DNA of 64,000 bases from Bifidobacterium sp. ESL0682 (GTDB taxonomy: Bacteria > Actinomycetota > Actinomycetes > Actinomycetales > Bifidobacteriaceae), in the NCBI RefSeq assembly GCF_029392815.1, contig NZ_CP113942.1, positions 186,001 through 250,000 on the forward strand. Reading direction: 5' to 3'. The first letter of the stretch is position 1; every line of letters starts with the position of its first letter. The notes under the pieces were generated by a model. It was not told the origin of the DNA and did no database searches. It saw only the letters and a list, made by a program, of their open reading frames with translations. Shown here in pieces: positions 48,835 to 60,000 of this stretch. Made by a program: the position numbers and the translations under genes.

Positions 48835-51114
48835 ATGGCGCCATCGCAAAATCAAGGGTCGACTCAACCCAAAAACCAACAGCAGAAACATTCGCAGGAT
48901 CAGCGGCAGAAAGCCCCGAAGAATGCCATGAGTGCGGAGAAGAGGGCGCTGCTGCGCGCCGATACCTTCACCAATGCGCCCAAGGTGGCGAGTGACACGC
49001 TGACCGAGGAAGAGCGCGCGGAAATCGCCAAACATGCCCAAGAGGAGCGCGAAGAAGCCGAGAAGCTGACCAAGCCCTCGCACAGTCCGATTGGCCGTTG
49101 GTGGCGCAAGGTGCAGTCCAGCCGCGACAAGGTGACGCTTGGCATGGCCATCGTCACGCTCGGTGTGGTTTACGGCGACATCGGCACCTCGCCGCTCTAC
49201 ACCGTCCAGACGTTCCTGGCCGGCCAAGGCGGGCTTGCGAAGATTGACCGTCCGGCCGTGCTGGGCATGCTTTCGCTGATTTTCTGGACGTTACTGCTCA
49301 TTACGACCGTGAAATATGTACTGGTCGCCATGCATGCCGACAACAAGGGCGAAGGCGGTATTTTCGCGCTGTTCTCGCTGGTTCGGCATTACGGCAAGTG
49401 GTTGGTCATCCCCGCGATGATTGGCGGTGCGGCTTTCCTGGCTGATTCCGTGTTGACGCCGGCCGTTTCGATTTCCTCGGCAGTCGAGGGCCTGAAAACC
49501 ATACCTGCCCTCACCGGTGCGTTCCAGGAGAACACGAACCTGACGCTTATGATTACGATCATTATCATCGTCCTGCTTTTCTGCGTGCAATCGCGTGGCA
49601 CGGAGAGCATCGGCAAGGTCTTCGGCTCGGTGGTCCTGGTCTGGTTCGCTTTCCTCGCGTTGGTCGGTCTGGTCAACGTCAGCGGCGATTGGGGCATGTT
49701 CGCAGCCATCAACCCGGTTTACGGCTTCCGCTTCCTCTTCAGCTCGCATAACGTCGCGGGCCTGTCGCTGATGGGCACGGTCTTCCTCGCGACCACCGGC
49801 GCTGAGGCGCTGTACTCCGATATGGGTCACGTCGGCCGTGGCAACATCTACTTCACCTGGCCCTTCATCAACGTCGCGTTGGTGCTCAACTACTTCGGGC
49901 AGGGCGCGTGGATGCTCAAGAACCAGGGCAATACCGCGTTGAGCAGCGTCAACCCGTTCTTCGAGATGATGAGCCCGAACGTCCGTTACTTCGGCGTCTT
50001 CCTTTCCGTGGCTGCTGGCGTCATCGCCTCCCAGGCGTTGATTACCGGCGCGTTCACGATGGTCTCCGAGGCTACGGGCTTGAACTGGATGCCGCATCTT
50101 CAGGTGCGTTATCCCTCGCGCACGCGCGGCCAGCTCTATATTCCGACCGTCAACGTCGTGCTGTGCGTGGCGACGCTTTCTGTGCTGGCGCTGTTCAAGG
50201 ATTCTGAGCACATTTCCGCCGCGTACGGCCTGGCGCTCACCATCACGATGCTGGCGACGACGATTCTGCTGACCACCTACGTCTGGCATCACCGCCATCG
50301 CGCGGGCGCCGTGTGCTTCTTCGTGCTGTTCATCATCACCGATTCGCTCTTCTTCATCTCTTCGATGTCGAAGTTCCTGCGCGGTGGTTGGTTCACGATG
50401 TTGCTGACCGCGATGATTCTGCTCGTCATGCTCACATGGAACGACGGCACGAAGATCGAGCGCTCACAGCGCAGGCACATGCGGCCACGTGATTTCAAGC
50501 CCGCGTTAGCTAAGCTGCACGATGATTTCCGCATTCCGTATTTTGCGGACAACATCGTTTATCTCACTTCAGACTCGGAGTTGCGCCGTCTAGATACGGA
50601 CATTTTCTTCTCGATTTTCGCCGACCATCCCAAGCGTGCCCGCGCTTGGTGGGCGGTTTCGGTGCAGACCACGGACGAGCCGTTTACCCGCGAGTATTCG
50701 GTCGAGGATTTCGGCACGGATTACATTTTCCGCGTGCGGATCAAGCTTGGTTTCAAGGTTTCCCAGTCGATTCCTGCCTATATTCATCAGGTGATGCACG
50801 ATCTCTCCGATTCCGGCGAGCTGCCGGAACAGAAGTCGGTCTACCCGAAGGTGGATGCGGATCCGGATATCGGCACTGTGCGTTACGTCTTGGTGCACAA
50901 GGCCCTGATGCCGGAGTCGAAGATTACCGGTCGCGAGGCGCTGAGCCTCAAGATGAAGTATGCCATCCGCCGCGTCGCTGGTTCGCCGGTGAAGTGGTTC
51001 GGTTTGGCGCCGTACAATCCGGTGGTCGAGGTGCAGCCGCTGTTCGTCTCCACTCGCCGCCCGCCGCGCCTCAAGCGTGTAACACTGCGTTCGGCTAAAG
51101 GTGACAGGAGCTAA
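48835..51114 (+). CDS. kup: KUP/Trk-type potassium transporter, short form
   Basis: This 759-aa paralogue is nearly identical to the first kup product through the membrane core and the start of the cytoplasmic domain. It shares GVVYGDIGTSPLYTVQTF and RDFKPALAKLHDDFRIPYFA. It lacks the long Lys/Ala-rich tail and has a shorter hydrophilic N-terminus. GGAGGG lies ten bases before the ATG. It has its own promoter and is preceded by a terminator, so it is independently transcribed. The pair looks like a tandem duplication that included the promoter. Confidence 0.93.
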   Translation: MAPSQNQGSTQPKNQQQKHSQDQRQKAPKNAMSAEKRALLRADTFTNAPKVASDTLTEEERAEIAKHAQEEREEAEKLTKPSHSPIGRWWRKVQSSRDKVTLGMAIVTLGVVYGDIGTSPLYTVQTFLAGQGGLAKIDRPAVLGMLSLIFWTLLLITTVKYVLVAMHADNKGEGGIFALFSLVRHYGKWLVIPAMIGGAAFLADSVLTPAVSISSAVEGLKTIPALTGAFQENTNLTLMITIIIIVLLFCVQSRGTESIGKVFGSVVLVWFAFLALVGLVNVSGDWGMFAAINPVYGFRFLFSSHNVAGLSLMGTVFLATTGAEALYSDMGHVGRGNIYFTWPFINVALVLNYFGQGAWMLKNQGNTALSSVNPFFEMMSPNVRYFGVFLSVAAGVIASQALITGAFTMVSEATGLNWMPHLQVRYPSRTRGQLYIPTVNVVLCVATLSVLALFKDSEHISAAYGLALTITMLATTILLTTYVWHHRHRAGAVCFFVLFIITDSLFFISSMSKFLRGGWFTMLLTAMILLVMLTWNDGTKIERSQRRHMRPRDFKPALAKLHDDFRIPYFADNIVYLTSDSELRRLDTDIFFSIFADHPKRARAWWAVSVQTTDEPFTREYSVEDFGTDYIFRVRIKLGFKVSQSIPAYIHQVMHDLSDSGELPEQKSVYPKVDADPDIGTVRYVLVHKALMPESKITGREALSLKMKYAIRRVAGSPVKWFGLAPYNPVVEVQPLFVSTRRPPRLKRVTLRSAKGDRS

Positions 51115-51217
51115 CGAAGTGGCTTTGCAGACCCATGTTCATGGTGAAAGACCAGGCCATTTGACCACCGGCAGTTCCACCGGTGTCATATCTCAATTGG
51201 TAGCGCTAACATGATAT

Positions 51218-51231
51218 GTACAACGTAGTAA
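51218..51231. promoter_or_regulatory. Arabinan-regulon operator, site 10 (GTACAACGTAGTAA)
   Basis: 12 of 14 match to TTACAACGTTGTAA, 22 bases before the GH51 ATG. It links this gene, located outside the island, to the same regulator. Confidence 0.62.
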
Positions 51232-51252
51232 TCCAATGATGTAGGAGTGAAC

Positions 51253-52797
51253 ATGACGCGGACGCCATCCATGAATTCAGCGCAGTTGATCGTTGACAAT
51301 GATTTTGAAGTGGCCAAGGTCAACAAGCGGTTGTTTGGCTCGTTTGTCGAGCATCTTGGGCGCTGCGTGTATACCGGCATTTACGAGCCAGGGCACCCGA
51401 CCGCCGACGTGGATGGGTTCCGTCAGGATGTGATCGACCTCGTGCGTGAGCTTGGGGCCACGACCATCCGCTATCCGGGTGGCAATTTCGTTTCCGGTTA
51501 CCGCTGGGAGGACGGCGTCGGTCCGAAGGACCAGCGTCCACGCCGCCTCGATATGGCGTGGCATTCCACGGAGACCAACCAGTTCGGCCTTCATGAGATG
51601 GCCAGGTGGCTCGACAAGGTGGGCGGCAACGAGCTGATGGAGGCGGTGAACCTCGGCACTCGCGGCCTTGAGGATGCGATGGATCTGCTCGAATACGCCA
51701 ACATCCCGGGCGGTACGAAGCTTTCGGAAGAGCGTCGCGCCAACGGTGCCGACAAGCCGTTCGATATCCGCATGTGGTGCTTGGGCAACGAGATGGACGG
51801 GCCTTGGCAGCTCGGCCATAAGTCCGCCGAAGATTACGGCACGTTGGTCAGCTCGGTGGCGGCCGGCATGCGTCAGATGGATCCCGACCTCGAACTGGTG
51901 GTCTGCGGCTCCTCGTCCCACGGGATGCCGACGTTCGGCGCTTGGGAGGAAACCGTGCTTTCCAAGGCCTACGATCTGGTCGATTTCGTGTCTTGCCATG
52001 CCTATTACCAGCCCCACGATGGCGATATGGCGAGCTTCCTCGCCTCCGGTGTCGACATGGACGGGTTCATCAAGGATGTTGCTGCGACCATCGATGCCAC
52101 CAAGGCGCGGCTCAAGAGCAAGCACGACGTGTTCATCTCCTTCGACGAATGGAACGTCTGGTATTCGGACGCCGAGGCCAGCCGCAATCCTGAAGGCATC
52201 GGCAACTGGCCGGTTGCTCCGCATCTGCTGGAAGACGTCTATTCGGTTGCGGACGCCGTGGTCTTCGGTGACCTGATGATTACGTTGCTCAAGAATGCCG
52301 ACCGCGTGCACGCCGCAAGCCTGGCTCAGCTGGTCAACGTGATTGCGCCGATCATGACCGAGCCCGGCGGACCGGCATGGCGGCAGACCACGTTCTATCC
52401 CTTCTCTATCACCGCTCGGCTGGCGAAGGGCGGCACGGTGCTTGAACCGAAGCTCAGTTCGTCCCAGGTTTCCACGCCGAAGTACGGCGATGTGGACGGC
52501 GTCAACGCAGTTGCGGTGCGCGGTGCCGACGGCTCGGTGTCCGTTTTCGCAGTCAACAGGTCGCTCGATACTCCTGCCGAGTTCGAGGTGCGGATTGGCG
52601 AGGACTTGCGTTCCAAGGCCGGTCTCACTGTTGAAGCGCAGACACTTCATGACGACGATATCAATGCGAAGAACACCCGCGATGCGCAGAACCGTGTCAC
52701 CCCGCAGGCCAACGATACCGTGGAGTTCGATGCGCAGTCCGGCACGGTGAAGCTCACTTTGCCCGCGGTTTCGTGGACTGCTATTTACATGAAATGA
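51253..52797 (+). CDS. GH51 alpha-L-arabinofuranosidase
   Basis: This 514-aa intracellular enzyme releases terminal alpha-L-arabinofuranose from arabinan and arabinoxylan oligosaccharides. The GH51 acid/base Glu is in MWCLGNEMDGPWQLG and the nucleophile Glu in FISFDEWNVWYSD. The N-terminal GSFVEHLGRCVYTGIYEPGH and a C-terminal beta-sandwich are typical. The length is normal. AGGAG lies five bases before the ATG at 51253. The operator site upstream suggests co-regulation with the GH43 cluster. Confidence 0.96.
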   Translation: MTRTPSMNSAQLIVDNDFEVAKVNKRLFGSFVEHLGRCVYTGIYEPGHPTADVDGFRQDVIDLVRELGATTIRYPGGNFVSGYRWEDGVGPKDQRPRRLDMAWHSTETNQFGLHEMARWLDKVGGNELMEAVNLGTRGLEDAMDLLEYANIPGGTKLSEERRANGADKPFDIRMWCLGNEMDGPWQLGHKSAEDYGTLVSSVAAGMRQMDPDLELVVCGSSSHGMPTFGAWEETVLSKAYDLVDFVSCHAYYQPHDGDMASFLASGVDMDGFIKDVAATIDATKARLKSKHDVFISFDEWNVWYSDAEASRNPEGIGNWPVAPHLLEDVYSVADAVVFGDLMITLLKNADRVHAASLAQLVNVIAPIMTEPGGPAWRQTTFYPFSITARLAKGGTVLEPKLSSSQVSTPKYGDVDGVNAVAVRGADGSVSVFAVNRSLDTPAEFEVRIGEDLRSKAGLTVEAQTLHDDDINAKNTRDAQNRVTPQANDTVEFDAQSGTVKLTLPAVSWTAIYMK

Positions 52798-52807
52798 TGC
52801 TTCTTGT

Positions 52808-52825
52808 GAGACGCGTCTCTACAAT
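52808..52825 (+). promoter_or_regulatory. -10 box and palindrome before the HD-domain gene, possible leaderless start
   Basis: TACAAT (52820-52825) is six bases before the ATG at 52832, as in leaderless actinobacterial transcripts. A perfect 12-bp palindrome GAGACGCGTCTC (52808-52819) directly abuts it. Confidence 0.5.
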
Positions 52826-52831
52826 GGAAGC

Positions 52832-53803
52832 ATGAGCGGATATATTCCTACACTTGCGCAGGCGGACGAGCTGCATCACCGAATTGCGCCCTCGCAGGCG
52901 GCGTACGACCTTATTCATACCCATTGCGTCGTCATCGCGACGATTACGCGTCAGCTGGTACGGCGGCAGAATGCGCTGTTTGTGCGGCGCTGCACGCTGC
53001 CCAAGGATGCTTACGAGCTGACAGGGAAGTACGGGGACGGCGGTTCCGCTTCCACAGGCCTTGCCGGGCAGGTGGACGCTTCGGGGAAGAACCGGCCCAC
53101 TGGCGATCAATCAGACGATGCCCGATTCGAGGCGAAGGACGGGACGAATGCTGGTGGCAGCGGTTCCGCGAATGCCGATAACAGTGACGCCAACGATAGT
53201 GCCGGAATCCAGGTAACTCCTGCGGTGCTGGCCCAGAAACACGGCAGCAGTAGCGTTTTAAGCGGTATTGATGCCACAGTGCCTCCGACGGACGGGGTGA
53301 GCGGCGGCATGGTTCCGCCGCGTCTGCTCGATGAGAATCTTGCGGTGGTGGGGGCGATGCTCCATGACATCGGCACTTACCTTGTCTTGAAGCACGACGG
53401 TTCAGACGGCGAAAAGCTGCAATTCGACGGGCCGAACTACATCCTGCATGGGCTGCGCGGATACAACTGGTTGCTCGAGCAGGGTGTGGACGAGTCCATC
53501 GCGCAATTCGCGCGTAACCATACGGGAGTGGGGCTGACCCGCGAGCAGGTCGTGGCTCAGGGGCTGCCGTTGCCGCCGGCCGATTATGTGCCGATGAACC
53601 TCGAGCAGGAAGTGGTGATGGTGGCCGACAAATACAACAGCAAGTCCATCCCGCCGCGCTTCCTTACCGCCGAGGCTTACGCCCGCAAGGCCCGTCGTTT
53701 CGGCCCTGCTAACGAGCGTCAGTGGCTCGATCTCGTCAAGAAGTACGGCGTGCCTGACATTCCGGCGCTCGCCAAGAAATTCGACATGAAATTGGATGCG
53801 TGA
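52832..53803 (+). CDS. HD-domain metal-dependent phosphohydrolase with a low-complexity insert
   Basis: This 323-aa cytoplasmic HD-superfamily protein has probable metal ligands: the His of IHTHCVVIAT, the HD pair in GAMLHDIGTYLVLK, the His in NYILHGLRGYNWLL, the His in ARNHTGVGLT and a late Asp in MVADKYNS. Between the first His helix and the HD pair is an insert of about 100 residues (nt about 53000-53310) rich in Gly, Ser, Asp, Asn and Thr. The substrate is unknown; nucleotides or a signalling molecule are typical for the superfamily. The start may be leaderless. Confidence 0.85.
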   Translation: MSGYIPTLAQADELHHRIAPSQAAYDLIHTHCVVIATITRQLVRRQNALFVRRCTLPKDAYELTGKYGDGGSASTGLAGQVDASGKNRPTGDQSDDARFEAKDGTNAGGSGSANADNSDANDSAGIQVTPAVLAQKHGSSSVLSGIDATVPPTDGVSGGMVPPRLLDENLAVVGAMLHDIGTYLVLKHDGSDGEKLQFDGPNYILHGLRGYNWLLEQGVDESIAQFARNHTGVGLTREQVVAQGLPLPPADYVPMNLEQEVVMVADKYNSKSIPPRFLTAEAYARKARRFGPANERQWLDLVKKYGVPDIPALAKKFDMKLDA

Positions 53804-53817
53804 AAGCAGCCGAAGGG

Positions 53818-53870
53818 TGCGAGCGTGATCAGGATTTTCAGCGTATTTTCCTGATTGTGCTCGCATTTTT
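53818..53870 (+). terminator. Terminator of the HD-domain gene
   Basis: TGCGAGCGTGATCAGG (53818-53833) pairs with CCTGATTGTGCTCGCA (53850-53865) over 16 bp including three wobbles, and TTTTT follows. Confidence 0.88.
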
Positions 53871-53912
53871 ATTTGTTGCGGTGTGGTCGGTGTAATCAAG
53901 CCGATTGGACTT

Positions 53913-53940
53913 TTGCACTACATATTTGTTAGATTAGATA
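53913..53940 (+). promoter_or_regulatory. Candidate promoter of the giant surface-protein gene
   Basis: TTGCAC (53913-53918), 16 bases, TAGATA (53935-53940), 78 bases before the ATG. The leader is rich in repeated GGTTTG and has few C residues. Confidence 0.4.
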
Positions 53941-54017
53941 GCGGTTTGATTATGGTTGGATAAATTGGTTTGCATGGTAATGGTTTGGCCATGTTGGGTT
54001 AAAGGGGTTTGTTGGAG

Positions 54018-57000
54018 ATGGGTGTTGCGAAGGGTGTTGTCGCCTTTATTGTCAGTGCTGGCATGGTTTTTGCTGTTCCTGCACCGGCTGCGTCCGCAGA
54101 GTCTGCGGCGGGGCAAGGTAATCAAAATAGTCAGGTAAATAAGCCGAATCAGAGTGTTGGCGGCATCGCGTCACAAGGGTCGGCTGCGGTCAAGATAACG
54201 CGGAACACGTCTGCTTCCACCTCAAATGATGTATTACAAAGAAAAGCGGGGGGGATTCCTCTTCAGCTCTTTCTACTTATCCACAAGTAAACCGTAACGG
54301 CTCATCTTCGCCCTCTTCGGCGCTGCCATTGCAGCAGGCATCGCTTCCGCTTGCCAATCAGTCGTCCGTAAGCCTTCAACGAGCCGTTTTTCCGTCGTCT
54401 CATCTTGCCTCCAAACCCCAAATACAAGCACAGACGCAATCCGGTTCTGAACAAGTGAACGCTCCTGTCGATTCCGATGTGGCGCAGTCTCAAACTGATT
54501 CATCACCGGCAAATCCCGTTCAGCCGATTTCCGACGAAGACCAAACCGTCGAGCCGACGGCTGAAACCTCTTTAATGCGTTCGAGTGCGTCTTTACCAGC
54601 GCGGGCCAGCGCGGTTGGCAATCAGCGACAACCAAAAGCGGGTCTATGGGGCGAGACGCCTCAAACGCAAAGCGATTCCCAAACTGCTGCAAAGAGCGGA
54701 CAGTCTACCGAAGGCGCTCAAAAGAGTGACGATCGCTCGTCTCAGCAGCAAAAGTCTATTCAGAAGCGAGCTGTTCAGGCGCCTCAATCGTCCAACGAAC
54801 AGAAGAAGCCAGTCACGGCAGCCCAGCCTGGTGGCTCTGGCAGTGGGTCGGCTTCGTCTGGTTCTCCGGCGAATTCTGCAAACGCTCCGAAAATCCTTGG
54901 CGTTGGTCCTGGCCCGTCCGTTTCTCAAAAGCAGACTGAACCTGTACAGTCCGATTCGGCGAAGTCCAAGTCCTCATTGTTGCGTGGCAGTTCAGCTCAG
55001 GCTCCTGAAACTCGTGGAGCATGTCCAGTAAGTAATTGGGCCACGGCGCCGGGGAAGAACAGCACTTCTCAGTGGCGGGTGACCGATGACGGTTATGACT
55101 GCACGCTACACCTTTCCAGTGGCAACATTGGGCAGCTCCCTTCCACCTTCGGGCAGCCTATCCAGTTCTATCCTTGGGCTGGATGGTATTTGAGCGGCGT
55201 ATACACATACACTGATTACAACGGGCAGATGCGGGAACCGAACAATAAGCAGGACTCAATCACCAGAATTCAAATTGAAGGTGATGTGACCGCTGAAGAT
55301 ACCTGGGTTGGGATGCAATGGCAAAGCGGTGGAATCTGGATGCATAATGAAGCGAGTCTGTTCGCAGGCATGACCGCTCTGCGCACCTTCGACACTTCAA
55401 GTGGCACTTTGCATGTCAAAGGTAGCGGCGCTGGCATGTTTGCCTGGGATAATGCCCTGACCTACCCGGATTTTCGGGGCATTGACGTTAGCCAAGCTAC
55501 CGGCCTTGGCAACATGTTCCAGGACTGCAGAAACCTCGTGTACCCGAATCTTTCCGGCTGGAATATGTCAAACGTCACCAATCTTAGTGGTATGTTCATG
55601 CGATGCTACAACTTGAGCGACTCCGGCAGCTGGTCGAATTGGTATCTGCCCAAGTGCACCAGCACGTTCTGGATGTTCTGGAATGCTATAGTTTGAGAAG
55701 CCCCGACTTCTCTGGATGGACCGTTGGCACCAACTATCCCTATTCAAACGGTGTTGTCGATTTTTCGGAGATGTTCGAATACTGCTACGGTCTGTATCAG
55801 CCTACTATCTCCGGTTGGCATGCTGCTAGTAATGTGCACGGTGGCAACTATGCGAAGATGTTCCGTAATGATTCCAACCTCGACCACGACGATGTTCTCA
55901 CACGCGGCAGCGGTGTGTGGATCAATGCGGCCAGAAGCATGTATGAGGGATGCACGAGCTTGACCTTTCTTGATTTGAGCGGGTATCCGGATTTCACTCC
56001 TTATACAATGACCGGCATGCTGCCGCCGGGCCTGTTGCATTTGAAGCTCGGTGCCAACACGCGCTTCAACACGGACACGTTCAGTAACGTGCCGGCAGCC
56101 CAGACGTGGGAGACGTATACCACCAACTCCGGCCGCTGCTCCACCATCACCAATATCGGCAACACCGCCGCACTCGCCAACCGCGCTTATAGTTCCCTTG
56201 CCCAAGGTGACTACTACGCCAGCGGCAGTCTGCTCGCGCCCTCGTGCGTGCGGGTGTCTTATGTCTATCCGAATGGTGGTTCGGGTGGCGGCAATCCGGG
56301 TATCGAGGCAGATACCACTAACGGATCGGCCAGCTTCTACATGCCCTACGCCAGCTCATGGATCACCGCCAACCCGTCCGGCAAGCTCTTCAGCAACTGG
56401 AACACCAACAGCAACGGCACCGGCACCACCTACAGCTCCGGCGGCTACGCCAGCTTCTCCCAGCACACCGACGCGACCATCTACCTTTACGCGCAATGGT
56501 ATAGTGCTTCGACGCCGGCGGGTACGGCTACTGCGGAGTGGGACCGTACCAACCACTGGGTGCGCATGGTCTACACGGATACGTCCTTCGGCGATGGCAC
56601 CCGCTTCTACCTACGCGGCAAACCTTACGCCAGCGGTGCGTGGAGCTATAACAACGGCACCGGCAGTAGCCACGTCTGGCGCCAGGCCATCAGCGACAGC
56701 GGCTGGACTTCGCCCGGTAATCAATGGACCATCCAAGCCGCCGCGCAGATTTACGACTCGACGACCGGCCGCTACACCACCACCGACTACTACCAGGTTG
56801 GCACCGGCATCCTGCTCTACATGAACGTATCGTTCGCGGCCGGAGGGGTGTCCGGCAGCGTTCCCGGCACGGTGTCCGCTTTGGTCGACACCGGCAGCGC
56901 GACCGCCCAGCTCAACTTGCCCAAGCCTTCCAATCTTGTCAATCCTGATCGCAAAGTTTTCGCCGGATGGGCCAGCGGCAGCCAGACGCGACAAGTCGGT

Positions 57001-60000
57001 CAAGCTACCATTCCGACCAGCGAAGGAACGACCAGTGCGGGGCGCACTACGCTCACTCTCACGGCTACATGGGCCACGCTTACGGGTCCCACTGTGGCCG
57101 CCCCGAACGCGCATGCTGCAGCGGGAGCCACGCCAAGCGTCGACGTGGCCGTGACGATGCCTGCCCACCAGGCCGGTGACACGTTGAATGTGTCTTCCGC
57201 GTTCGGTTCGGGTTGGAGTGTCAGCCAGCCGTATGCCACCGCCGGTAATGCGGACACCCTGACCTGGAGCCTCACGCCCGCCCAGCTGCGTTCCGGCTGG
57301 GACGGCCAGTACAAGCTCAGCACGAGCATGAGCCGCGTCGACCCGGCCACGGGCCGCACCGTGGCCAGCGACCCCGACGTCAGACAGGCCGTCCTGCCCT
57401 ATATCAGAGTGGGCTTCGACCGCAACGACGCCACGACCGGCACCGCGCCCGCCGGCAAGCAGGCTTTGGTGGACACGCCCACCGGCAAGGCCTGGTTCAC
57501 CCTGCCCGACGGTTCGGGCATGGGTCTGGCCGGCAAGGTGTTCGGCAACTGGGCCACCGCCGCCGACGGCACCGGCAGCACTTTCCCGTCCGGCGCCCAG
57601 GGCATCCCGACCACGGCCGGCACGACCGCCAACGGCAAGACCACGGTGACGCTCTACGCCATCTGGATTGACCTGCCTGCACCGACGGGCGTGAGCGCGA
57701 CGTGGAAGCACGCCACCAACCGTGTCTCGTTCGCTGTGTCGGGCCTGCCTGCGGGGGCCACCAGCTGGCAGATCCGGTACAAGCCCGGCAGCGGCCAGTC
57801 CTGGTGGACCGAGCCCGGCGACACCATGACGCCTGCCGGCACCTATGACGCATACGGCCCCTATTTCACGACGGGCGACACATGGGCCGTCCAGCTGCGG
57901 GCCACCGCCACCGACAGCACCGGCGCCGCCACCGACAGCGCGTGGAGTGACGATATCCGCGGCGTCCTGCCCTACATGACCGTCACGCTCAAACCCGGGC
58001 AGGGCACGGGAGACGACACAAGTGCGGCCGGTCTCGTCGACGCCGCCGACGGCAAGGCCTACCTCAGCCTGCCCGCAGGCACCGGCACCGCGCCCGACGG
58101 CATGGCCTTCCAGACCACCGGCGGGTGGACCACCAACCCCGACGGCACCGGCCAGGCCTACGATGCCGGCGACACCGCCATCCCCACCGCCAGCGGCTTG
58201 CCCGGACGCGACCAAGAGACCGTGCTCACCCTCTACGCCCAATGGAGGATGCGCACCCAGCCGCCGGCCCGCGGCACCCCCTGCACCAGCGTCACCGGCT
58301 GGCAGCAGTGGGGCACATCCGCCGGCGCCAGGCCCGGCGTCGCCAACCAGGACACCGGAGCGGTGTGCTGGACCATCGAAGGCACCACCCTGCGCCTGAC
58401 CGGCGGCACCAGCCCCGACTACGGCGCCGACGGCAGCATCCCCTGGGGCGGCTACGGCATCGTCAACAACGTGATCACCAAAGTCAGCATCGAAGGCGAC
58501 CTCACCCTCACCAAGACAAGCCAGTACTCCCTCAACTCGCCCTTCACCTACCAGACCGCCCTCACCCAAGTCGACGCCCACGGCCACAACATCACCCTCG
58601 ACAGGAACGCCGGCCACAGCCTGTTCAACATGGACCAGGCGCTGCGGAATCTGGACCTGAACGGCTGGAGGACCGGCACCGCCACCGACATGGGCAGCAT
58701 GTTCTCCTACTGCGACCATCTGGACAAGCTGGACGGCCTGTCCGGCTGGGACATGCGCAACGTCACCGGCATGACCGACATGTTCTACAACACCAGCTCC
58801 CTCACCGACATCGACCTCAGCGGATGGACCATCGGGCAAGGCGCCGAAATGAGCGAGATGTTCCTATACAGCGGCGTCAAGGACCTCGACCTGTCCGGCT
58901 GGGACACCAGCCGGGCCGCCACCGCCTACAGCATGTCGAGAATGCTGCCCCGCGGCCTGCAACGCCTCCGACTCGGCGAGAGGACACGGCTCGCCCCGCA
59001 GGCCTTCGACAGCCTCGACACCAGATACTCCTGGCACGAGTGGGACTGGCCCAAAGGCCACCGCCCCACCGACCTCGGCCCCGTAGGACCCACACAAGGC
59101 TCATCAGGAAACACGCCCGGCAACGGCACACTCGGCGTCCTCGAAACCCGCGCCAACTCCGCCACGCCCCAGGGCGTCTACATCCGCGACGACGTGACCC
59201 CCACCTGGACCGACCTCACCTACAACCTCCAGGGCGGCACCGGCGACACCAGCCTGCCCACACAGGTGGGCGCTGCCGCCAGCGGGTCGACGCCCAGACG
59301 CGACGGCCTCGCCATCGACACCACCTTCCGGCCCGGCTCCTACACCGTCCCCGACACCGCCGCCAGCCACATCACCGCCAACAAGGCCCACGGCCTGTTC
59401 CAGGGCTGGTCCTATGACACTGGCGGGGTGACCGGTGGCACGGCCACGGTCAGCAACCACACGCTCACCGCGTCCAAGGGCGCCGGCGGACAGGTCACGA
59501 TCGACGCGACGTGGCAGGCGCTTGCCGGCGAGGCCAGTGGCACGGTCGACAAGGTGAGCGTCACCGCGAACACCTCCGATCAGGGCACGGCCACGGTGAA
59601 GGTGTCCGCCACCCTGCCCGCAGGCGATACCTCGTTCAAGGCGTGTGTGAAACCCAGCAGTCAAAGCGGCAGCTACGCGGCGGACCAATGCCAGAGCATG
59701 GTAAGTACCGCCAGCGGCTGGCAGTCCGCGATCCTGCCCGTGTTCACGCTGCCCGGCTCGCTGACTGCGGGCCAGTCCACGACGTTCCCCGGCCCGGGTC
59801 TGGCGTACACGATGGCCGCCGTGTACACGGTCAAGGACCCGGTCACCAACAACAGCGTGGACAGCGAGGCGACCGCGGCGGGCGGCGGGCTCACCACCGG
59901 GACCCTGGCCTGGCTGCGTCTGCCCTTCGACGTGAACACCGCCAACGGCGGCAGCGGCGTCGCACCGGGCGGCACCAACGCGCACGACGGGCACGCCGAC

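Noticed and set aside
56611..58839. A 742-codon open frame on the minus strand within the giant surface gene
   Set aside because: It is a shadow of the GC-rich, C-ending codon use of the plus-strand gene. Its product is Gly/Val/Ala-rich with no domain, and the plus frame carries clear DUF285 and InlB repeats.
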